This document shows positions 8,700 through 13,681 of a DNA stretch of 13,681 bases, piece after piece. Source of the stretch: Spirochaetales bacterium (GTDB lineage Bacteria > Spirochaetota > Spirochaetia > DSM-27196 > PWMO01); NCBI GenBank assembly GCA_007130025.1, contig SLTF01000328.1, positions 1 to 13,681 on the forward strand. The letters are read 5' to 3'. The translations under genes were made by a program, and so were the position numbers. The notes under the pieces were generated by a model. The model searched no databases, was not told where the DNA came from, and saw only the letters and a program-made list of their open reading frames with translations. How positions within the stretch are numbered: the stretch's first letter is position 1; each line of letters starts with the position of its first letter.

Positions 8700-9887
8700 A
8701 TGAATCCCATGAATGCTCCGACAATCGGTCGCCGTTTTTCCGGGTTTTTCCGTCCCGAAGCGGCGCTGTTGAACACCGATCGAGAAGACTACCGGTTCTT
8801 TGTGGTCACGCACTACATCTACCTCTTCTCATTGGTTGGTCACCTGGCCTTTATTCCCTTGTTCGCGGCCCTGGGGATCATTCCGCTTGCGCTCTACAAT
8901 GTCGCGAGCGTTCTGGTCTTTACGGTCTGCATCGCGGTAAACAAGGCCGGACGCCACCGTGCGGCGTTTTTTGTTGGAGCGGTAGAGGTGGTGGTTCACT
9001 CGGCACTGTGCGCCCTGTTGATTGGCTGGGACACCGGCTTTCACTATTTCATTGTTGGCGTGATCCCCTTTGCGATGATGATACCCGGGCTTCGGTCCTC
9101 GATCAGAACCACGATGGCGTTCATCGTGCTGGTTCTGTACGGGGTGGTCTACTTTGCGTCGGAGCTGATAGCAACGCCGTTTCTCCTCGCCGAGCGTATG
9201 ACCGCCATTCTGAACTATGCCAATCTCGTGATCACGTTTGGGGCGTTCTCGTTTCTGGTGCACTACCTCGCCCAGGCGTCGATTCGGGCGGAAGCGGCGG
9301 TTGGCGAGTTGTCGCGAACCGATTTCCTGACAGGAGTACTGAATCGGCGCGGGATGCTGACCCAGCTCGAAACCGAATACGCGACCTTCCGTCGCACGGG
9401 CCGTCCGTTCTCGGTTCTGATCGTTGATCTTGATCGGTTCAAGCGCGTGAACGACCGCTACGGTCACGCCGCCGGAGATGCCGTTCTGACGGCAACCGCC
9501 CGACTCTTTCAGGAAACGTTGCGTGCTCGCGATCAGCTCTGTCGATGGGGCGGAGAGGAGTTCCTCGTGCTTCTTCCCGAGACCGATCTCGCCGGCACCA
9601 GAATCGTAGCTGAGAAACTCCTCGGAGGGATGAGAGGATTGAACGTACCGTTTGGATCGTTGAACCTCTCAATTACCGTAACCATCGGGGGAGCCTGCTG
9701 TAATCGGCGGGCAACGGTGGACCAGATCATTGTCTGCGCCGACCGTGCCCTCTACAGCGGCAAGGACGGCGGGCGCGATCGCGTCGTCCTGTGCCGGGAT
9801 ATTACGCGCTGCAATGAGGCACACGGCTGCTCGGAGATAGACCAGACCGCGATGGACCAAACCGCTACGGATCAAACGGGAAAGTAG
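8700..9887 (+). CDS. Membrane-bound diguanylate cyclase (GGDEF)
   Basis: Expected to make the second messenger c-di-GMP from two GTP. The 395-residue protein has about six hydrophobic segments between residues 33 and 190 (roughly 33-58, 62-80, 87-108, 112-130, 137-155, 170-190), a short linker, then a GGDEF domain from about 205. It shows RTDFLTG, the metal-binding IVDLD (D243), NDRYGHAAGD (251-260), and the signature GGEEF at 284-288. RxxD at 275-278, placed as in PleD, is an intact inhibitory I-site, so product feedback is likely. I do not recognise the membrane domain; it could be a MASE-like sensor. The tail carries three DQT repeats. ATG 8700 is the start used; ATG 8709 is possible and neither has a clear Shine-Dalgarno. 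The gene diverges from tRNA-Leu and cgs and converges on the redoxin gene. Confidence 0.93.
   Translation: MNPMNAPTIGRRFSGFFRPEAALLNTDREDYRFFVVTHYIYLFSLVGHLAFIPLFAALGIIPLALYNVASVLVFTVCIAVNKAGRHRAAFFVGAVEVVVHSALCALLIGWDTGFHYFIVGVIPFAMMIPGLRSSIRTTMAFIVLVLYGVVYFASELIATPFLLAERMTAILNYANLVITFGAFSFLVHYLAQASIRAEAAVGELSRTDFLTGVLNRRGMLTQLETEYATFRRTGRPFSVLIVDLDRFKRVNDRYGHAAGDAVLTATARLFQETLRARDQLCRWGGEEFLVLLPETDLAGTRIVAEKLLGGMRGLNVPFGSLNLSITVTIGGACCNRRATVDQIIVCADRALYSGKDGGRDRVVLCRDITRCNEAHGCSEIDQTAMDQTATDQTGK
9840..9884 (+). repeat. Three degenerate 15-bp repeats encoding DQT-type tail
   Basis: Units at 9840-9854, 9855-9869 and 9870-9884 begin GACCAGAC, GACCAAAC and GATCAAAC and encode DQTAM, DQTAT and DQTGK at the very C-terminus of the diguanylate cyclase. 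The third unit also contains the stop codon of the convergent redoxin gene (9872-9874). This looks like local tandem duplication that lengthened the cyclase tail. Confidence 0.7.
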
Positions 9888-10453
9888 GTTGGAGCGTTCC
9901 CAGATCGCCACTTGATGTTGCACCCCATACTGGGCTTCTGGTCCGAGGGCGGTGGCGATCCGGCAAGCAGCGCATCCATGGCGGTTCGCAGATCGGCGCC
10001 GGTTACCGGTTTATCGTTGCCGGGGCGTGAATCGTCCATCTGTCCGCGGTAGTACAGAGCCCCGTCGCCGTCAAAGAGGAAAAAGTCGGGAGTGCACGCG
10101 GCCTGGAACGCTTTCGCCGATTCCTGCGTCTCATCGTACAGGTAGGGAAAGGTGAACCCGTTGTCACGGGCGATTGCCGCCATCTTTTCGGGGCCGTCGT
10201 CCGGATGGGTGGTCACGTCGTTGGAGCTGATGGCTACGGCCTTGAATCCTTTGGTCTGGTATTCCTTCACCATCCGTACCAGTTCTTCGCGCACGTGAAT
10301 CACGAAGGGACAGTGGTTACAGATAAACATCACCAACGTGCCCGGCGCTCCCGTGATGGTGTTGCTCGAGATCTGCTTGCCGGTGGTGTCGGGCAGGGTA
10401 AAATCCGGCATCCGGGTGCCAAGAGAGAGCATTGTCGAAGGGGTTGCTGCCAT
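9872..10453 (-). CDS. Thioredoxin-fold redoxin (PRX_like1-type, AhpC/TSA superfamily)
   Basis: A 193-residue soluble redox protein, probably a thiol-dependent reductase or peroxiredoxin-like enzyme; the substrate is unknown. It opens with MPDFTLPDTTGK (15-26), typical of redoxins. A CxxC motif, CNHCPF, has C45 and C48; a TPDFFLFD segment (121-128) supplies the cis-proline region, and MGCNIKW near the end (C178) is the conserved C-terminal block of this subfamily. No signal peptide or membrane segment is seen. The frame stays open for 28 codons further upstream, but ATG 10453 is chosen because AAAGGAGA lies just before it and the family begins there. It follows the helicase gene by 123 bp on the same strand, and its last 16 bp overlap the end of the convergent cyclase gene. 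Confidence 0.92.
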   Translation of the reverse strand: MAATPSTMLSLGTRMPDFTLPDTTGKQISSNTITGAPGTLVMFICNHCPFVIHVREELVRMVKEYQTKGFKAVAISSNDVTTHPDDGPEKMAAIARDNGFTFPYLYDETQESAKAFQAACTPDFFLFDGDGALYYRGQMDDSRPGNDKPVTGADLRTAMDALLAGSPPPSDQKPSMGCNIKWRSGNAPTYFPV

Positions 10454-10502
10454 GGTCGGTCTCCTTTGTCGGTTCGTCGTCCAAAACGCGCGTCGCCCCT
10501 CA

Positions 10503-10531
10503 AACATACCGCATGAAGGGCGATGAGAAAA
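10503..10531 (-). promoter_or_regulatory. Possible promoter for the redoxin gene
   Basis: TATGTT (10503-10508, four of six -10 bases) lies 17 nt after TTTTCT (10526-10531), a poor -35. It would leave a leader of roughly 40-45 nt before ATG 10453. It lies in the 123-bp gap after the helicase gene. The match is weak; the redoxin could equally be transcribed with the helicase. Confidence 0.25.
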
Positions 10532-10576
10532 GCACACGCTTTGGAACAGTGCGAAAAACCTGAACCAATTCCGTTC

Positions 10577-12598
10577 CTACGAGGATTTTGCGAATCGCGC
10601 CCGCATCATGGCGAAGTAGTCCGCCGCTTCGCTCTGGTCCACCGCGGTGTCGACTTCGGAGACCGTGATCAATTCCGCGGGTATTTCTTCCAGAAAAGGG
10701 GATGGGCTGCAATCAATCACGTCGCGCATTACCTTTCGCCGGCGGCATGAGGTCAGAAACAACTTTCGCTTCGCACGGGTGATCGCCACGTAAAAGAGCC
10801 TTCTCTCCTCTTCGATGTTGGCTTCATCTTCTTCAATTGCGCGGGCGTGTGGGATCACTCCGTCCTCGACCCCAGCGACAAAGACCACCTCGTGCTCGAG
10901 TCCTTTGGCGGCGTGGATGGTCATGAGGTTGATCTTGCCCCGATCATCGTCGTCGTCAACGTCGTCACGGAGCTGCAACGTAATCCGATTCAGAAAGGCG
11001 AAGAGACCTGGGTCGAGGTTGTCGGGATCCTTCTCGTACGCACGCATGATATCGATGAACAGCTCGATGTTGCGAAATTTCCACTTGGCCACCTTGTCGT
11101 TCTTCTGGTGCTCAGAGACCAGATGGGACCAGTAGTCGATCTCGGCTACCAGGGCGGTCACCGTTTCGGCCATGCGCTTGCCGGAAAGCAGCTTGGGGCG
11201 ATAGGTGTCGATCAGACCGGTGAACTCGGAGAGATCGGATTGGGCACGGACAGCGAGGGGGGAGTCGGCCGCGGCGCTCAGGGCGTGCATGGCGCTGAAG
11301 AGCGAGACACCGGCCGATCGGGCGTATTCCTGGAGCTGCTCGAGCGTCTTGCGGCCAATTCCGCGTCGGGGGGTATTCATGATCCGAAGCAGACTCACGT
11401 CATCGTCCGGGTTTGCGCAGAGTCGAAGGTAGCAGATCATGTCCTTGATCTCTTTGCGCTGGAAGAAACTCTCGCCTCCCGACATACGGTAGGGGATGTT
11501 CTCCGCAAGAAAACCTTCCTCCAGCGTTCGGGCGAGATTGTTGGTGCGGATGAGAACTCCCACGTCGTGGTACTTCAACTGCTCGCGCATCGCGAGGGTC
11601 TTGATCTTCTCTGCAATAAAGGCGGCCTCGGCGCGTTCGTCCTCCGGATAGGCGAGCTCAATGGGGGAGCCGCCCTGCGTTCCGGTCCAGAGGTTCTTGG
11701 ACTTGCGGTTGGTGTTGTGCGCAATCACGCCGTTTGCGGCAGCCAGGATGGTGTCGCTCGAGCGGTAGTTGCGCTCGAGCTTGATCTCGCAGAGTCCGGG
11801 GAAGTCCGCTTCAAACTGAATGAGGTTTTTGTAGTCGGCACCGCGCCAGGAATAGATCGATTGATCGTCGTCACCGACGACGCAGACGTTCTGGTGCTCA
11901 ACGCCCAGGAGGTGGAGAAAATCGTATTGCTGCCGGGAAGTATCCTGAAACTCATCCACCAGCATGTACTGGAAGCGTCGTCGGTATTCGTCGAGAACAT
12001 CCGGGTGTTCTTGCAGGATCCTGATGGGAATCTGTATCAGATCGTCAAAGTCCACGGCGTTGTAGAGTTTCATGTGCGACTGATAGTCATCGTAGAGCGG
12101 ACGAAGATGCGCAGAATCGTCGTTCCACTCGGCAGTGCCGCTCTTCATGCGTGAGAAGGCGGTGAGGGTGCCGTAGAGGTCAAGGGTCTCCAGCGGGAGG
12201 CGCATCTCCCGTGCGGTCTCTTTCAAAAGCGACAGCTGATCGTTGGTATCGTAGATGCTGAAGTTCTCCCGATAACCGAGCCGGTGAATATGGCTGCGCA
12301 GCACGCGCACGCCGAAGGCGTGAAACGTGGAAACAATGAGATTCGGCAACTTCTTTCCGATCAGCGCCCGAATCCGCTCCGACATCTCTCGGGCGGCCTT
12401 ATTGGTAAACGTGAGGGCCAGAATGGCGCTCTGGGGCACTCCCGCCCCGAGCATGTTCGCAATTCGGTAGGTGATCACCCGGGTCTTTCCCGAGCCCGCT
12501 CCGGCAATAATGAGAACCGGGCCGTTGATGGTCTCCACGGCCCGGATCTGCTGTGGGTTGAGTTCTTTCTGGTAGTTGAGCTTCACGGCAGTCACCAC
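10577..12598 (-). CDS. ATP-dependent DNA helicase, Rep/UvrD/PcrA family
   Basis: Superfamily 1A 3'-5' DNA helicase for repair or replication restart. All motifs are present in the 673 residues: the Q-motif region LNPQQ (13-17), Walker A AGAGSGKT (32-39), Ia TFTNKAA (63-69), II DEFQDT (215-220), III GDDDQSIYSWRGA (242-254), IV ERNYRS (275-280), V TIHAAKGLE (560-568) and VI ERRLFYVAITRAK (598-610). Length equals that of E. coli Rep; it ends about 60 residues after motif VI, so the longer tail of UvrD/PcrA is absent. Rep-like or PcrA-like cannot be decided from this alone, so no symbol is given. Starts are GTG: 12598, 12595 or 12586 are all possible, and none has a strong Shine-Dalgarno. It lies 58 bp after the RNA methyltransferase gene on the same strand, probably in one transcript. 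Confidence 0.96.
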   Translation of the reverse strand: MVTAVKLNYQKELNPQQIRAVETINGPVLIIAGAGSGKTRVITYRIANMLGAGVPQSAILALTFTNKAAREMSERIRALIGKKLPNLIVSTFHAFGVRVLRSHIHRLGYRENFSIYDTNDQLSLLKETAREMRLPLETLDLYGTLTAFSRMKSGTAEWNDDSAHLRPLYDDYQSHMKLYNAVDFDDLIQIPIRILQEHPDVLDEYRRRFQYMLVDEFQDTSRQQYDFLHLLGVEHQNVCVVGDDDQSIYSWRGADYKNLIQFEADFPGLCEIKLERNYRSSDTILAAANGVIAHNTNRKSKNLWTGTQGGSPIELAYPEDERAEAAFIAEKIKTLAMREQLKYHDVGVLIRTNNLARTLEEGFLAENIPYRMSGGESFFQRKEIKDMICYLRLCANPDDDVSLLRIMNTPRRGIGRKTLEQLQEYARSAGVSLFSAMHALSAAADSPLAVRAQSDLSEFTGLIDTYRPKLLSGKRMAETVTALVAEIDYWSHLVSEHQKNDKVAKWKFRNIELFIDIMRAYEKDPDNLDPGLFAFLNRITLQLRDDVDDDDDRGKINLMTIHAAKGLEHEVVFVAGVEDGVIPHARAIEEDEANIEEERRLFYVAITRAKRKLFLTSCRRRKVMRDVIDCSPSPFLEEIPAELITVSEVDTAVDQSEAADYFAMMRARFAKSS

Positions 12599-12656
12599 AG
12601 CACGCCGTGCCGCCCGCTGTCAAGCTTGCGGTGGTCGGGGCGAGGTCCGTGGGAGC

Positions 12657-13490
12657 TCATCGAGGGGCGCCGACGTCACGCCCGGAGGCAACTTTCTCGA
12701 GAAGGGCAACGTACAGTGGCCCCCTCCCATCGGCGCGGTCGGGAAGCACGTGCACGCCGTGACGGGTCTCCTCGCCCCACGGGAGGTCTGGTCGGTGCAG
12801 CGCCACCAGACCGGCCCTCCGCGCGAAGGCGCGGGCAACCACGTCATCGTTCTCCTGGGGAGAGAGCGCACAGGTGACATAGAGGAGCGTTCCTCCCACT
12901 ACCAGCGTGTCGATGGCTGCGGCCAGAAGCGCAAAGGCCTGTATGCTGAGACTGCGGGTGCGGCCGGCCGACCAACGGGAAAGATGGGCAGGATCCGTGA
13001 TCACGTGGCGTTCACTTGAACACGGTACGTCGAGCAGAATTCGCTGCGCCGACGCCGGCCGCACCACTCCCCACCGGGTGGCATCGTGACCGGTGACGGT
13101 CACCCTGGATCGAAGCGCATCGGGAAGGTGGTTATCCAGCACGCGATGGAGCCGTGCACGACGGGTTGCGGAACGCTCGTTGCTGATGAGCGTGGCGCCC
13201 TCGGGAAGCCTCACCGCGAGTGCAAGGGTTTTGCCGCCGGGTGCTGCGCAAAAATCGATTACCTCGTCGCCCGGTGACAGCGGCAGCGCGTCGGCGGCCG
13301 CTCGGGACGCCTCATCGAGGTAGTAGGGGGTCTTCAGCGGCGCCGAGAGCGCGATCTGATGCGGCGGTGAGACAAGGGCGGTGCGCAACACCGGCCATCG
13401 ATCGCCGTACAGCTGTTCGTAGTAGCGGTCAAACGCCTGAGGACCGTGGGTGTCGGATGCGTCGCCGGTGCGACGCGTGGATCGGGACAT
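12657..13490 (-). CDS. RsmB/NOP2/Sun-family RNA (cytosine-5) methyltransferase
   Basis: Predicted to transfer a methyl group from S-adenosylmethionine to C5 of cytosine in rRNA or tRNA. The 277 residues hold the SAM-binding motif DFCAAPGGKT (79-88), motif IV DVPCSS (154-159, C157) and motif VI TC (206-207, C207) followed by SPQEND. The two cysteines are the release and nucleophile residues of the family. The protein is short: it lacks the N-terminal NusB-like domain of RsmB and the C-terminal extension of RsmF. Motif IV continues as SERH, resembling mitochondrial NSUN4 (DVPCTTDRH) more than the common DAPCSG form. ATG 13490 is supported by AAGGT with 6 nt spacing. It is first of three same-strand genes and divergent from the phosphatase gene 44 bp away. 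Family sure; the target RNA is unknown. Confidence 0.92.
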   Translation of the reverse strand: MSRSTRRTGDASDTHGPQAFDRYYEQLYGDRWPVLRTALVSPPHQIALSAPLKTPYYLDEASRAAADALPLSPGDEVIDFCAAPGGKTLALAVRLPEGATLISNERSATRRARLHRVLDNHLPDALRSRVTVTGHDATRWGVVRPASAQRILLDVPCSSERHVITDPAHLSRWSAGRTRSLSIQAFALLAAAIDTLVVGGTLLYVTCALSPQENDDVVARAFARRAGLVALHRPDLPWGEETRHGVHVLPDRADGRGPLYVALLEKVASGRDVGAPR

Positions 13491-13532
13491 TGGCTTACCT
13501 TGACGCAGAGGGGAGGCCGGAGTATCGTAGGC

Positions 13533-13548
13533 GCATGAATTTTCATGC
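13533..13548. repeat. 16-bp palindrome over the phosphatase start codon
   Basis: GCATGAA-TT-TTCATGC is a perfect 7-bp inverted repeat with a 2-bp centre. It overlaps the ATG at 13535 and adjoins the 44-bp divergent gap with the methyltransferase gene, a position where a repressor could act on both. It may also be a chance result of the codons for MNFHA. Confidence 0.45.
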
Positions 13549-13681
13549 GGTGCTCTTCGATCTCGACGGCACCCTGCTCGACACCTTAGCAGATATTGCC
13601 CACTCGATGAACCACGCCCTGCAGTTGTTGGGTTTTCCCACTCACGAGGTGGACTCCTATCGACGCCGGGTGGGATGGGGA
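13535..13681 (+). CDS. HAD-family phosphatase, probably phosphoglycolate phosphatase-like, N-terminal part only
   Basis: Only the first 49 codons are inside the window. They read MNFHAVLFDLDGTLLDT, the HAD motif I (DxDGT) with nucleophile D9 and acid/base D11, followed by a helix like that of the Gph/PGMB cap region (LADIAHSMNHAL). Such enzymes hydrolyse small phosphate esters such as 2-phosphoglycolate; the substrate cannot be told from this fragment. The nearest purine-rich element (GGAG at 13519-13522) is 12 nt from the ATG, longer than ideal. The gene diverges from the methyltransferase gene. Confidence 0.85.
   Translation, partial: MNFHAVLFDLDGTLLDTLADIAHSMNHALQLLGFPTHEVDSYRRRVGWG

Noticed and set aside
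10454..10537. A 28-codon N-terminal extension of the redoxin frame
   Set aside because: A strong AAAGGAGA element precedes the internal ATG at 10453, the family starts there, and the extension has no domain character.
10946..10966. The acidic run of aspartates before helicase motif V
   Set aside because: PcrA/UvrD proteins often carry an acidic loop at this place, so it is not unusual.
10847..12154. A 435-codon open frame on the plus strand
   Set aside because: It lies wholly antisense to the helicase gene, whose motifs are all intact. Its product has no recognisable domain; it reflects codon bias of the opposite strand.
12618..12623. A perfect TTGACA on the minus strand just before the helicase gene
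   Set aside because: No -10-like sequence lies 16-18 nt downstream; the region there is GC-rich and reaches the start codon.
12284..12877. A 197-codon plus-strand frame crossing the helicase and methyltransferase genes
   Set aside because: It is antisense to two genes with clear motifs and shows no domain of its own.

Overview
The window is gene-dense, fairly GC-rich bacterial DNA. It holds one very large gene that runs off the left edge, a tRNA, a diguanylate cyclase, a minus-strand run of three housekeeping-type genes, and the first codons of a phosphatase gene at the right edge. Gene content and protein style would suit a free-living spirochaete, but nothing here proves that and I hold it only weakly. 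No phage, insertion sequence, CRISPR array or rRNA was seen, and no gene-free stretch exceeds about 210 bases.

Positions 1-8343 (minus strand) are a single uninterrupted reading frame of at least 2781 codons encoding a cyclic beta-1,2-glucan synthase (Cgs/NdvB/ChvB family). I read every codon triplet of this frame and found no stop. The protein shows, in order, an N-terminal soluble region, membrane segments, a GT84 glucosyltransferase with its aspartates and (Q/R)xxRW motif, further membrane segments, a GH189-type cyclising (transglycosylation) module, and a GH94-type phosphorylase module. In the known family these three activities build a beta-1,2-glucan chain on the protein, close it into a ring, and trim chain length. 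The C-terminus lies outside the window.

Positions 8344-8699 hold the cgs leader, with a perfect 17-bp tandem duplication and a short palindrome, then a tRNA-Leu(UAA) gene with a good sigma70-type promoter on the same strand as cgs. Diverging from the tRNA is a membrane-anchored GGDEF diguanylate cyclase (8700-9887) with an intact active site and an intact inhibitory RxxD site.

Positions 9872-13490 (minus strand) carry an RsmB/NOP-type RNA m5C methyltransferase, a Rep/UvrD-type helicase and a thioredoxin-fold redoxin, in that transcription order and with gaps of 58 and 123 bp, so they may be co-transcribed. The redoxin and cyclase genes converge and overlap by 16 bp. At 13535 a HAD-family phosphatase gene starts divergently from the methyltransferase and leaves the window.

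The most notable features are the intact multi-module cyclic glucan synthase, lying close to but divergent from a c-di-GMP synthase and with no visible exporter gene nearby, the duplicated leader element upstream of it, and the NSUN4-like motif in the small RNA methyltransferase.
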